Assembly: GCA_021432605.1 (NCBI GenBank)
Contig: MU271144.1
Coordinates: forward strand, 3,220,606 to 3,284,605
From: Coniochaeta sp. PMI_546
Lineage: Eukaryota > Ascomycota > Sordariomycetes > Coniochaetales > Coniochaetaceae
Reading direction: 5' to 3'
Length of the DNA stretch: 64,000 nt
The position numbers were made by a program, and so were the translations under genes. This document shows positions 1 to 9,721 of this stretch, one piece after another. The notes beneath the pieces are model-generated. The model worked only from the letters and a program-made list of their open reading frames with translations. It had not been told where the DNA came from and made no database searches. How positions within the stretch are numbered: the stretch's first letter is position 1; each line of letters starts with the position of its first letter.

Positions 1-274
1 GCCGAGCCTCGACGGGCTGCCCCTCTCGGTAGGGCCACTCCAGGTCGTAGGTCGGGTTCGGGATGATGGTTGATATGGCCGTGCCGGCCATCAGATACAT
101 GTCGTGGCCGACGGTCCGCCATCCCTCGAGGGTGCTGAACCGCCGGACGAGGGGGTTGCGTGCGCCCAGCGAGAACACGCTCCCCCTCGAGGTTCTCGAG
201 GCCCGATCCCGTGGTGTCGAGGACGACATGTCTGTGAGCCGTATTGAACGGTCGTCGAACTTCGTGTCCGACAT
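1..274 (-). CDS. Unknown protein, N-terminal part only (cut by window edge)
   Basis: An open frame starts at the ATG at 274-272 and runs off the left edge without a stop, giving 91 residues. It opens MSDTKFDDRSIRLTDM, followed by a Ser/Arg-rich stretch (about residues 17-48) and a segment reading GWRTVGHDMYLMAGTAIST, then NPTYDLEWPYREGQP. The basic, Ser-rich N-terminus suggests a cytosolic, possibly phosphorylated tail. No domain was recognised and no signal peptide is visible. The continuous frame and the placement of the ATG just inside AT-richer flanking DNA support a real gene, but the family is unknown to me. Its promoter would lie to the right, in 275-1265. Confidence 0.5.
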   Translation of the reverse strand, partial: MSDTKFDDRSIRLTDMSSSTPRDRASRTSRGSVFSLGARNPLVRRFSTLEGWRTVGHDMYLMAGTAISTIIPNPTYDLEWPYREGQPVEAR

Positions 275-1265
275 TGTGTGCTATGTGCTATGTAAGATTC
301 CTTTTCGACAGAGCCGACGCCTGTTCCGTCTGACCAGACTTATGTGGTCGAGACCGTCCACGAAGGGGAGAGATTTACCCTCGTAGGGAATCACTGGCTA
401 TCCTCAGGGAGCTGCCCTGGCGGTGGAGACTGTCTCCGCTGTTGCGATACGATTCAAGCCGCAAGAGTCAAGACCAGTCACACGTGTAGCTGTGACGGGC
501 TAGGGTCTCTTCTCGAACGGCGCTGGAGACGATTCAACGCGCGGCATGCTGTAGTAGCGAAAGATAGACAGACAGATAGGGCCTCCAACCGCCACGCAGG
601 GGCAGAGAAGCCCCCCTTAGCATGTGGTTGGCCTTCTCTTCCAACATTCTCAAGCCTGTCTAGAAGTTTAAAACGTGGCAGCCCGAAACACACTGCCCGG
701 CACATGGACTATACTTGGTGTGTCTGACCCCTGCCGGCAGTCGATCTGTGGGTCCCGTACGTGGGGTCCCCTGGTGCGATGCAGACCGGTGCAGGGTCGG
801 GGGAGGACCCCTGCCCAGGTGCGGCGGCGGCTTCTTGGCCCGGAGGCCTTATCGGGGAATTGTCTTGGCCAGGGGGGGTCTGAAACGGCCGTTTTACACT
901 CCCAATCTGGCTATTTGAGTTATCTTTACTACTTCGCTCGGGTACCAGCCACCGAGACCTCATGGAGAACAGGGGGAAGACGAAGTATACGGAATGGTCG
1001 AAGGGAAGGAGTTCGTGGTTGAATTTGTCTGCAGAATCCACAGCTACGCATCAATTGCTGCCGGCGATTCTTGTGACAGGGAAGACGGAGCATGTAAATC
1101 AACGAGAGAAAAAAGACGAAGAGGAGGTCGAAAAGGGAAGGGAGTTTATTCTAGAAGCATGCGGCGACCGGTCTTGTCTAGTCCTGTTTCTATGCAGCCA
1201 ACCGTCCTGTCTAGTGTCTAGGATCTGCATCTACACGGAGAGCATGCAGAGCACACCGCCGCCGT
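275..1265. other. Intergenic region
   Basis: This is the 5' flank of the truncated left gene and the 3' flank of the membrane protein gene. Several ORFs of 67-163 codons overlap each other here on both strands and none resembles a protein. The stretch holds a six-base inverted repeat (GTCACA, 477-482, and TGTGAC, 491-496) around a degenerate copy of the CTACACGTGTAG palindrome. Confidence 0.6.
478..489. repeat. Degenerate copy of the CTACACGTGTAG palindrome
   Basis: The sequence TCACACGTGTAG matches the 12-base palindrome found elsewhere in the window at 10 of 12 positions. It sits inside the GTCACA/TGTGAC inverted repeat. Confidence 0.4.
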
Positions 1266-1957
1266 TTAACCTGGATATATGCCCTTTTCGGGCATATACT
1301 CATCGTCCTTGCGCCGCCTCGCCTTGGTCCGCTTCCTCCACCACAGCAACACCGCCGCGGCCACGGTGGACACTCCGGCCAGGGTTCCGACGACGACGAG
1401 AAATGCGGCTCCGGCGCTTGAGACGAGCGGAACGGCCACTACCGGCGCGCTGACTGACCCCTGGTCCGCGACAGGAGCGGTGGTGATTGCTACCGTAGGC
1501 AGTGTCGTAACATCTGCCGTCACTGTGACCGTCTGCGCTTGTGCCGTGACGCTGATGAGGGAGAATGCCGTCGTCGTGACGGTTGGTGACAGTGTGCCGC
1601 TGCTGCCCATGACCATGTCTGTTAGCTTGTCCCATCAAGTAGAGTGTTTCTCCTTGAGAGAAACAGCAGGTTGTCTGGGGCGTACCTGGTGCTGGTCGTC
1701 GAGCTCGAGGTCGTTGTCACTATGCTCGTCGGCACGGTGGTGGATGCGACTGTAGTGCTTACTCTCGTTGTGCTTGCCAGTGAGGTCGGTAGCAATACAA
1801 GAGAGGTTGTGCGGATTGGTGTGCTTGTAGATGTGACGACCGGAGTATGCTCCTCCTCCACCTCCTCTAGCAGGCGTGGCGTCCTAGGCGCCCTCTCCTG
1901 GACGGCTTCGATCTTGATAGGAGGAGGCCTGGCCCTCCGCCTTGAATAAGCATCCAT
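1266..1957 (-). CDS. Ser/Thr-rich single-span membrane protein, two exons
   Basis: Exon 1 runs 1957-1686 and exon 2 1602-1266, joined across an 83 bp intron (donor GTACGC, branch GCTAAC, acceptor GGGCAG). The spliced frame is 202 codons plus stop. Residues 1-40 are charged (Arg/Pro, then Glu-rich). Roughly residues 40-145 are Ser/Thr/Val-rich low complexity, as in O-mannosylated cell-wall sensors. A hydrophobic helix at about residues 155-180 (AFLVVVGTLAGVSTVAAAVL) is followed by WWRKRTKARRRK, a stop-transfer cluster, and a short tail. The layout resembles fungal Mid2/Wsc-type surface sensors, but no N-terminal signal peptide is visible, so the start may be wrong or the topology may depend on the single helix. 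The function is an inference from architecture only. Confidence 0.5.
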
Positions 1958-3276
1958 CTCCTGCCTTGGTAGCTCGTTGTGATATCAAGCTAGAAGGTGA
2001 CACACAGGTCCGATGCCGCGGTCTACCACTTGACGTCTATGTGAAAGACAAGATAGGTATAAGGGAAACAAAAAGCCTTGAGGCCGGCTGACAGAAGTGA
2101 ATACGTTTGCTCGGACACAAAAGACTCGAGCTGTCCACAACTGGAAGTTTTAATGTAGGTGGTCTAGATCATGGATCGATTGCCTCACACATGGCGTCGA
2201 TATGCAAGAGACGTGATTGGGAGATCGCAAACGATGCGAGCCCTGCAGTCAACACAAGTCCATCGACCCCTTGAGGATCATCAATGGACGGTGTGCCCAT
2301 CGTTTGTTGACTGCAAAGTGACCCATGAATTACAATTGCCGTCCACGTCGTTGGGTGGTCTGTACACGCACGCGAAACAACAGTGGTCTCAGTCTAGAAG
2401 CATCCGGCCAGGGCTCGGAGAGATAAGAGCACTGGCGGAGACGGGTATGCAGGCAGGGCATGCACTCCCGGTCAAACATGTTAGCGCCGATCACTACGGT
2501 TCAACGGCCATTCACATCTCAAAGCTGCGCCCCCGCGGCATGTAGCTACGACACAGATGGATGATGCATCGCGTTAATCCGCACGTCCTCGCCTCGAGTT
2601 GTCGCAACAGGCCTCACAGCCACGGTGTGTGTTTCGCGACAACCTTGGCTCTTCCTCTGCCTCGAAGCGATGTAGAAGAACTCTACCATGGTGAGCCACC
2701 TGGAATGTCGAGGAATGCGAGCCTGTCTATACATAAGGTACACATGGTCTCAAGGTAAAGGAGAGGGACGCCTGTTTCGAGGCCGAGAGGAGACTCAATC
2801 ATGTCGCATTCCTATTGAGTGTGGACGCGCCGTTGCCACCAGGGGCTCGCTGGAAGAAAACTCAATGATGAGAGCAGGTGAGGTTCGGAGTCTACACGCG
2901 CAATTCGCTAAGAACTGTCGAGTCTGCTCAGAAGAAACACAATTAGCAGCATATGGCGACCTGAATCATTGAGTGTCAATGTCTAAGTCTACAGTATTGG
3001 CCGGGACAGGTGTCGAGTCTTCTCCATCAAGACCCAACTTACGCTCGCCACATTGCATCCATCGAACATGACGATGTCTCACATCTCTCAGTTACGTTCC
3101 GCTCTGACCATCATCAGGGCTTGGCCCTTTGGCGATACGGTGTACAGTAGAATCAAGGCTCCTGTTCCTCTGCCCACGTGCGCTTCGATTTTTCTCATCT
3201 CCACCCGCAGCGTCCCATAACCCACCCCCTCGCCACGAACGGGAGAGGAAAAACGAGAGGGAAGTAGAGTTAGATC

Positions 3277-3299
3277 TTATCAATCGTACGGTTATCAAT
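3277..3299 (-). promoter_or_regulatory. Paired GATA-type sites upstream of FTR1
   Basis: ATTGATAA occurs twice on the minus strand (3284-3277 and 3299-3292), 15 bp apart, about 395-417 bp upstream of the FTR1 start. TGATAA fits HGATAR, the core recognised by fungal GATA factors, including the iron repressors SREA/SRE. The extended consensus ATCWGATAA is not fully met, so iron control through these sites is an inference. Confidence 0.35.
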
Positions 3300-3413
3300 C
3301 TCATCGTTACGACACAGTGGCCACCATGACATGGGTCTCGAACTTCGGGTGCCCGAGGCCCATCAATCAGATCGTCGCAGTGACATCCTCAATCTCGGCG
3401 CTCCAATTATCGT

Positions 3414-3425
3414 CTACACGTGTAC
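3414..3425. repeat. Palindrome copy 1, upstream of FTR1
   Basis: CTACACGTGTAC matches the CTACACGTGTAG palindrome at 11 of 12 positions and includes the full TACACGTGTA core. It lies about 270 bp before the FTR1 start codon. Confidence 0.7.
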
Positions 3426-3693
3426 CATGTAGATCAACCCAGGTCGCTCACCTTCTTCGGCCGGCGCGCTAGAGCCTCCGGCCATGGCCGGACAGAGATG
3501 CCAGTCTCCCAGTGTTGTATACTCGGATCCGAGCTGTACACCCTCGGAAAAACGAGACGACGGCATGCCCTAACCTGCCAGCCTCTGATCCCCTCTCAAC
3601 AATGAAAAGAGACTCCCCGTTCCTCTCGAGCTGCGTGTGGCAGATGAAGCCTCCTTTCCCCTTTTCCCATCTCACCAAGCCTCGAAAGTGACA

Positions 3694-5041
3694 ATGGCCA
3701 ACAACGTGTTCGCGGTTCCGGTGTTCTTCATCGTGTTTCGCGAGACCATCGAGGCAGCCATCATCATAGCCGTGCTGCTTGCCTTCCTCAAGAAGACTCT
3801 CGATGGGCCGAACGCGGACGTGGCCGTGTACAAGTCCCTAGTGAAGCAAGTAGGTTTCCTCCCGTGGTGGATGGCAGTCCACCTCCATCCTTGCGCCTCT
3901 CCTCCTACACTGGATGCTCGCTAACATGAATTGGGGTCTCTTCCAAAGATCTGGCTGGGCGCTGTGCTCGGCTTCCTGCTCTGCCTCATCGTCGGCGGCG
4001 CCTTGATCGGGACCTTCTACACCGTGGGGAGCAATGCCTGGAGCGCCGCCGAGTACTACTACGAGGGCGTCTTCTACCTCCTGGCCGCCGTCATCATCTC
4101 CGTCATGGGCGTTGCCCTCCTCCGCATCGGCAAGATGCAGGAGAAGTGGCGGGTGAAGCTGGCCGAGGCCCTGGACGCCTCGGTCCAGACGGGCAACGCC
4201 CGGGGCCGCTTCAAGCGCTTCGCCACAAAGTACTCCCTCTTCACCCTGTCGTTCATCACCGTCAGCCGCGAGGGCATCGAGGGCGTTGCTTTCATATCCG
4301 GCGTCTCGTTTTCTGCTCCTGCCAAGTCGATCCCCCTTCCCGTTGTCACTGGCTTGCTGGCTGGTTCCCTCGTTGGTTGGGTCATGTATAAGTGAGCAGT
4401 CCTCCCCCGTTCTTCTTCTCTCTCCTGCTTGTTCACCGAAACTCCGGCTGATACACACAATAGGGGCGGCTCCCTAGCAAAGCTGCGAATTTTCCTGACG
4501 GTGTCAACCTGCTTGCTGTATCTGGTCGCGGCAGGGCTCGTTGCCCGCTCGGTGTGGTACTTCGAGGCGCAACATTGGAAGATTTTGGTCGGTGGCGATG
4601 CCGCAGAAATGGGCTCCGGTCCGGGCTCTTACGACATCGACCGAAGTGTCTGGCACGTCAATGTGAGTCCTGATCTCGCGAGCTCGTAGTTTTTATGCTC
4701 CATTCCGGTGAACGCTGACATGTTCCTCCCCACCCTCACAGTGTTGCAGTCCCGATGTCAACGGCGGCGGTGGCTGGGGCATCTTCAACGGCATCTTCGG
4801 ATGGACCAACTCGGCAACGTACAGCACCGTCATCTCGTACAACGTCTACTGGATCTTGGTCATAGTCACGCTCGTGGCCATGAGGTTTCACGAAGTCAAC
4901 GGACATTGGCCGCTGTTGAAGCCGAGGCGCGTGGAGGACGGAGACAGCAGCGACGCGAATGCTGCGGGAGAAGTCGTTCTGGTCGAGGCTGGCGGCAACG
5001 ATAGTGGTGATTTGAGGACCAACGACAAGAAGATGGACTAG
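3694..5041 (+). CDS. FTR1: High-affinity iron permease, Ftr1 family
   Basis: The plasma-membrane permease normally imports ferric iron produced by a multicopper ferroxidase partner (Fet3). Four exons, 3694-3849, 3949-4391, 4464-4662 and 4742-5041, give 365 residues, the usual Ftr1 length. Introns are 99, 72 and 79 bp with GTAGGT, GTGAGC and GTGAGT donors. Two Ftr1 signature REXXE motifs are visible: RETIE at residues 16-20 in the first helix and REGIE at 159-163. Several hydrophobic helices follow, including [15 protein letters not shown] and [15 protein letters not shown], and the C-terminus is hydrophilic and acidic. The start ATG sits directly before the first helix ([17 protein letters not shown]). 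No ferroxidase gene lies alongside, although many ascomycetes keep the two as a divergent pair. Paired GATA sites upstream may mediate iron repression. Confidence 0.96.
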
Positions 5042-5996
5042 GTCGAGAGAGTGCCGCTTGAAGCTCGTCCACGGCGGAACAGAGGGTTGTGCAGTTTCTG
5101 ATACCTCTTCATCCATGTCCCCAGCCAAGTCACGACCCGTCAATGTCACCTTCATGTCAAAGAAACACCTTTGTACATTGGGTGTCTCTAAATGGTGTCA
5201 ATGACGGAGTCTATGAGAAGTGACTTCTCAGAGCGCTACCCCTGACTGGACCAGGTTGTTGACGGCAGTGCTGCCAGTTGAGCCCATGAACGTAATGGAC
5301 CTCTCCGCGAGCACTACTGTCCGACTTACCAGGTTTCTCTGCCGAGCAATCTACCCGTGATTCACTTGAATCGAATGAAAGACTGCTTTACAATTCCGTC
5401 TTCCTCATTTTGCTCGCGCGGGCACTCTACGGAGCTTGACTACGGAGAAATAACTACCGTACCTGTGAAAGGGTATCCTTCTTGAAGCACACCGGGATCA
5501 GACGGTTTTGGGAGCGTCCGCTATTCTTGACCTCGAACACGGCCCTGAAACTAGTAAGACTCGGGCCGTTGATTGCGCTGTCGTCTACTGCGATGCTCAC
5601 AGTGAGGGAGATTGGACAGAAGATCAGATTCCGAGTAAGTGTCAAGAAGAAGATGATTGTGTAAAGTGTCAGCGGGAGGACACTCGAGGTCCTTGATTGG
5701 TAAGTAGACACGTACAGCTTCGATTTGTTATCGGCGCCCTCATAGCCGCCCAGCTGTCGTGGTTCGGAAAGCGAAGGGATAGGGGCTCGGGGGACCAGCC
5801 GAGGTCGTGGCTCTGAGGTGTAAGAGTCGACGAACAAGTGAGTCATGTAATCCTGCTAAGCATTCGAGCCAAGAATGCGTTCCTGGAGAACGACCTGGGG
5901 AGGACCTGCTGGACTCAAGGTCTTGATAATGAAAGATACACGAAGAGACAATACATCGACCAGGGCCAATCAACGCTCTACTACGGAAATACCTTA

Positions 5997-6008
5997 CTAC
6001 ACGTGTAT
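5997..6008. repeat. Palindrome copy 2, upstream of ACBP
   Basis: CTACACGTGTAT matches the palindrome at 11 of 12 positions, about 340 bp before the ACBP start codon. Confidence 0.7.
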
Positions 6009-6009
6009 G

Positions 6010-6039
6010 CCTGCTATGGCAGGTTTAGCCCCGCTAAAC
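6010..6039. repeat. Two adjacent perfect inverted repeats in the ACBP promoter
   Basis: CCTGC (6010-6014) and GCAGG (6019-6023) surround a 4-base loop. They are followed directly by GTTTAGC (6023-6029) and GCTAAAC (6033-6039) around CCC. The second contains CCCCGC (6029-6034), which fits the complement of the CreA core SYGGRG. Whether these are binding sites or only chance symmetry is unproven. Confidence 0.5.
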
Positions 6040-6044
6040 GGTTG

Positions 6045-6064
6045 GGTACCTTACCTTACCTACC
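6045..6064. repeat. CCTTA-type intergenic repeat
   Basis: GGTACCTTACCTTACCTACC is built from the same GGTACC/CCTTA units as the elements at 9209-9230, 16111-16137 and 16251-16297. Confidence 0.5.
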
Positions 6065-6082
6065 TCTACAAGTCCTCTGCCT

Positions 6083-6090
6083 TATAAAAG
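6083..6090 (+). promoter_or_regulatory. TATA box of the ACBP gene
   Basis: TATAAAAG lies about 260 bp upstream of the ACBP start codon, in CTTATAAAAGGC. It is a full-consensus TATA element, and the intervening sequence is CA/CT-rich like a fungal 5' leader. Confidence 0.5.
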
Positions 6091-6348
6091 GCCCGTCAAC
6101 CTCATGTGGGGTAAAACGATGTCATGGGGGGGATGGATCCCCTCCCCGCCCTCGTGGCTCGTGGTCTGCGGTCCCGCCAAAATGTGCCCCTCAATCCTCA
6201 ACAACTTGGAAGCCGAGCTCTTCCACCTGCACAAGACCAAAACAAAACACTCCTCTGACCCTACCGCCACAGCACACCTAACAGCTTGAATAAAACACCT
6301 TGAAACTACTCCCACACCCCCGTTACACAACCTCCCTCGAACTTCATC

Positions 6349-6854
6349 ATGTCCGTCCCCCAGAGCGAAGCCTTCAAGAAGGCCGTCCAGGACTCCAAGA
6401 AGCTCACCTCCAAGCCCAGCAACGACGACCTCCTCCAGCTCTACGGTAAGCCTTGGTCCCAACACACGCCCCAAAGCAGCAAGAAGTCTCACGTCAGCAA
6501 GCTGCCGTGTCTGCTCTGAAGCCCCCATCACTAACACCACATCATCCACAGCCCTCTACAAGGTCGCCACCGGCGAGGACATCTCCAAGGCCCCTGCCCC
6601 AGGCATGTTTGACCTCAAGGTACCTATCGTCCCGCCCCCCTCCCTCATTAACACGGTTGAAAGTTCCGGGTGGCTAACCGCATCATGTGATGTCGAAAAA
6701 ACAGGGCAAGGCAAAGAAGGCTGCGTGGCAGAAGGTCGCCGACGAGGGCATCTCGGCCGAGGAGGCCCAGACCAAGTACGTGACGCTGGTCGAGAGCATG
6801 AAGGAGACTTACGGATACGACGAGTCCAAGGAGCCCGAGGCTGTCGGCGCATAA
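6349..6854 (+). CDS. ACB1: Acyl-CoA-binding protein
   Basis: This small cytosolic protein binds medium- and long-chain acyl-CoA esters, buffering and carrying the acyl-CoA that fatty acid synthase releases. Exons 6349-6445, 6552-6619 and 6705-6854 encode 104 residues. The ACBP pattern is clear: SEAFKKAVQDSKKL, PSNDDLLQLYALYKVATGED, a PG-x-FD-x-KGKAKKAAWQK block carrying the conserved Lys/Trp ligand region, and EEAQTKYV. Introns of 106 and 85 bp interrupt after LLQLY and after FDLK. The C-terminal tail (about residues 88-104) is slightly longer than in the minimal 86-residue family. The promoter has a TATA box, hairpin repeats and a palindrome shared with the FAS alpha upstream region. The gene converges with TDP1. 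Confidence 0.95.
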
Positions 6855-6870
6855 AGAGAGAGAGAGAGAG
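6855..6870 (+). repeat. (AG)8 microsatellite in the ACBP 3' UTR
   Basis: Eight AG units begin directly after the ACBP stop codon. Confidence 0.8.
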
Positions 6871-7138
6871 CATACCCCGGTGTGTGTAGCGAGCATGATA
6901 GAAAGGCATGTAGATGGACTGAATGGAGCAAATATATTTCTCGGTCAGGACTATGTTTGACTGCATTACCATTGTGGAACGGATTGCGCTCTACAATGAG
7001 GGAGTCGCTGTAGCAGCCTGCTAGATTTACAATATGGTCCTCAACTTTGAGCTCAACGGCAAGAGAGGCGAGGAAGGCCATGTGTTCAGATCATAGTCGT
7101 GCTATCAGCAACGCCCTGCTCCTTGGCACTCGTCGGCC

Positions 7139-8800
7139 TCACTCCCATCCCTGCCATACCTGCCCCATCCAGTCCGGCTCGCTGTAGCTTGCCGTCGCGA
7201 CCCAAGGCGTCTCTGTTCGTCCATACGGCTGCAGCGGCAAGCTGTACGGTATCCGAACACCTACTATGCTCCGACCTGACTCAGCGGGAAATGCGTCAGC
7301 GGCGGGCTCGTCCGTGCCAAAGGCAGGCACCATCACGGCCTTCTCGTCATAGAGCGACGGCCACACCAGAACACCAATCTCGTACGAGGAGACCCGCATC
7401 TCGCCCGACTTGTTGGCCGCTTCTCCCCACGCCTGCTTGGACAAGTTGGCCGACGTCACGAGAGCCCAGTCGATCGACTTCTCGCCGTAGCGGATGTAGG
7501 TCTTGATGTGCGGCGCTGCGCGCTGCCGGCCGCCGTCCTGGACCACCGTGCCATCGGGTAGGTCCGGTCCGTTGGGAGCATCGTTGGCCCAGTGGCAGAA
7601 CATGGGGCGTAAGTACTGCAGCTGCTTGGCCTGCTGCGGCGACTGGATCTTGGTGTGGATCGATGCCCCGGCCGCATATCCGTCCAGAGACCGCCGGATC
7701 TCATCTGGGGTCGGGAAGACAACCTTGAAAGTCGGCCTCGGGTTCTCGCCGGTTGCTCCTTGCCGAGAGCTGAGGGCGTTGAAGAAGGTTTCGCGCAGCC
7801 AGTTTGTAGTGGGTCCGAGGGTGGCTATGGACGATATCTGCACGACGATCTCCGAAGCTCCGTCCTGGACCGGCACACTGCGAAGCGAGTCTTTCAGGGC
7901 CTTCCATCCCCATCTTGTTGGGGAGTCGTCCCAAATGTTGTGTCTTCCCGGGACACTCGCGATAAGCGCTCCTTTGACTGTCGAGAAATCGTGCCTGGAG
8001 AGAGCGTCGATGATGGGCTGGCATAGACGTCTCTTCCGACTCTCGTAGACTCCTAGGTAGTTTAACAAATCTGCTTTAAATTTGAGCCCACTACCTACAG
8101 GAGCGACACTGTTCCCGCGATTTGAAGTATCACCAGGCAGTAATGGCAGCAAAGGTGAGCGCCATACTGCTTGCGTCATGTTGGTCCAATCTCGATGTAT
8201 CATGTTGGCCGTGTGGATAATGACCTGGGCCGTATCGTCGTGGCGTAATAATAGCAGCATCTTGGAGTGATGAGTGCCGAACATCTCAGGCAGGTATGCT
8301 TCATGAACTGTCACATTGTCGAACCCCTTGGCGTCTTGCTCCAGCTGCTGTCGGTTACCGTCGTCCTTCTTCCAGAACCCGTGGACGACATGGACCTTGA
8401 CTAGGTTGCGAACGTCTCTATCAAAAGCACTCATCAAAAAGGGAATGTCGTGGAGGTAGTTGAAGTTCCAGCATTCTGATATGAGCGGGTCACCGAGGAG
8501 GTCAGCGAGTGTCACTGTGTCCTGGTTTGAGGCCTCTGGCAGGTCGCGGATCTTGGTTAGCTGGAAAGGCGACTTGAAAACCCTCGTCTTGCTGCCTGTA
8601 TCTGGTGGTGTTGCTGGGATCCTGTCTAGTTCTGGCTCCGATTCTGTCTCTATGTCTTCCTCTGCAGCTGTCACTAATGGCCGAACCCTCTTTGTCGGCG
8701 GAGGACTTATGCGGTGGGTGAGTGAGAGAGGTGATGAGCGTCCAGCCTGTGACGCCTCTACGTCATCTTCCAGACGGGCGCGTTTTCTTGGTCTTTCCAT
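7139..8800 (-). CDS. TDP1: Tyrosyl-DNA phosphodiesterase 1
   Basis: This nuclear repair enzyme removes trapped topoisomerase I (and other 3' blocks) by cleaving the tyrosyl-3'-phosphate bond. A single exon encodes 553 residues from the ATG at 8800-8798. An upstream in-frame codon at 8872 would add 24 residues lacking any feature, whereas MERPRKRARLEDD begins with a nuclear-localisation-like basic patch. Both HKN catalytic motifs are visible: HSKMLLLL (His178, Lys180) and HIKTYI (His431, Lys433), followed by WALVTSANLSKQAWG with the conserved Asn. Residues 1-80 are low complexity, as usual for the family. Gene orientation is convergent with ACBP and divergent from the thioredoxin-family gene, with which it shares the 0.9 kb region to its right. 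Confidence 0.95.
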   Translation of the reverse strand: MERPRKRARLEDDVEASQAGRSSPLSLTHRISPPPTKRVRPLVTAAEEDIETESEPELDRIPATPPDTGSKTRVFKSPFQLTKIRDLPEASNQDTVTLADLLGDPLISECWNFNYLHDIPFLMSAFDRDVRNLVKVHVVHGFWKKDDGNRQQLEQDAKGFDNVTVHEAYLPEMFGTHHSKMLLLLRHDDTAQVIIHTANMIHRDWTNMTQAVWRSPLLPLLPGDTSNRGNSVAPVGSGLKFKADLLNYLGVYESRKRRLCQPIIDALSRHDFSTVKGALIASVPGRHNIWDDSPTRWGWKALKDSLRSVPVQDGASEIVVQISSIATLGPTTNWLRETFFNALSSRQGATGENPRPTFKVVFPTPDEIRRSLDGYAAGASIHTKIQSPQQAKQLQYLRPMFCHWANDAPNGPDLPDGTVVQDGGRQRAAPHIKTYIRYGEKSIDWALVTSANLSKQAWGEAANKSGEMRVSSYEIGVLVWPSLYDEKAVMVPAFGTDEPAADAFPAESGRSIVGVRIPYSLPLQPYGRTETPWVATASYSEPDWMGQVWQGWE

Positions 8801-9208
8801 TTTGGACCTGAGAGGTACCTTACACAGAAAGGAAGAATAAATGGCGAGAGTGATGCTGAAGTGTGCTATCACATGTCAAAAGTAAGCAAGAAATGCAAAC
8901 ATGATATCTTGAAGTTCAAGGTTGGTGAATACTGAGACATCGTGGTTCCCACCTGCCATGTGAGCATTTGAGTCTTATTCCATTTTCGGAAACTTCGACT
9001 TACAAGGCGGCGAAAACGTTATCGCGGCAGGACCCTACTGTATTCGTCCCTTCCTTTACTTAGTAAAAGGTCGCTTGCTGCAATGCTGCCTTTTTACCTC
9101 TGTGTTAAACACAACTGACATTTATTCAAGGTACTTACTAATCGTTTGCTCAGATGTGGTTTCTTGTGATCGAGAAACACAGGAACTCCAGTCGACCTCT
9201 ACCGGCTG

Positions 9209-9230
9209 CCTTAGGTACCTTAAGATAAGG
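9209..9230. repeat. CCTTA/GGTACC intergenic repeat
   Basis: The element reads CCTTAGGTACCTTAAG and then ATAAGG. It is partly self-complementary around GGTACC and shares units with the elements near 6045 and 16111-16297. Confidence 0.5.
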
Positions 9231-9258
9231 AAAGGTGAGGTACGTACTTTGGTATACC

Positions 9259-9270
9259 GTACACGTGTAG
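9259..9270. repeat. Palindrome copy 3, between TDP1 and the thioredoxin-family gene
   Basis: GTACACGTGTAG matches CTACACGTGTAG at 11 of 12 positions, about 455 bp before either divergent start codon. Confidence 0.7.
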
Positions 9271-9721
9271 ACGGATGCAGGTCTCCAGTTCTGCGGCTAA
9301 GCCTGGATTTTTAGACAAACAAGTGGGTCCAGACTGAAGAGCCGGCCAATCATGTACGGCAAATGGGTATTGAAACCTGACACGGTGCAAGTTGCCTCCT
9401 GACTTTAAGCATCTTTGAGCGTGACGGTTGACGACGGGATCCTAGGATTCACGACAACTTTGCACAACCCGACGCTCCAGCAAACTTATCGGTATCACGC
9501 CGGGAGCATTACACGGCTGCGGTATTCCTCCGCATCTTATCCCGACGACTATAACCCCGTCTCTCGCTTTGCCCGACCACTATATCGCAATCGCTTCTTC
9601 CATTCGAGGCCTCGACCCTCTGTCACCCCTTTTGCTCCGGCGCCGCGCGCCGTAACGCCCCGTGATCGAGGCCGACCTACTCTGATGTCTGCCAGCCTGC
9701 GGGCTTGACCACATCGCAATC

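Larger units (their letters stand above)
1958..3693. other. Divergent intergenic region upstream of FTR1
   Basis: This 1.7 kb stretch separates the divergent membrane protein gene and FTR1. No convincing gene was found; the longest ORF (2171-2545, +) looks random. It contains paired GATA sites (3277-3299), a CTACACGTGTA palindrome (3414-3425) and a telobox-like GCCCTAACC (3567-3575), all closer to FTR1. Confidence 0.6.
5042..6348. other. Intergenic region with a motif-dense ACBP promoter
   Basis: This holds the 3' flank of FTR1 and the promoter of the ACBP gene. A 130-codon minus ORF (5454-5846) has no recognisable domain and was not called. The ACBP-proximal 350 bp carry a palindrome copy, two hairpin-type inverted repeats, a CCTTA repeat and a TATA box. 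Confidence 0.6.
8801..9721. other. Divergent promoter region (TDP1 / thioredoxin-family gene)
   Basis: This is the shared upstream region of two divergent genes. No gene was found in it. It holds GGTACCTTAC (8814-8823) in the TDP1 leader, a CCTTAGGTACCTTAAG element (9209-9230) and a palindrome copy (9259-9270). Confidence 0.6.

Noticed and set aside
3838-4458. 206-codon minus ORF across FTR1 exons and introns
   Set aside because: Overlaps a well-supported permease gene and spans its introns; composition is mirrored.
5454-5846. 130-codon minus ORF in the FTR1-ACBP gap
   Set aside because: A hydrophobic patch is present, but there is no recognisable family, no clear gene context, and the length is within chance for this sequence.
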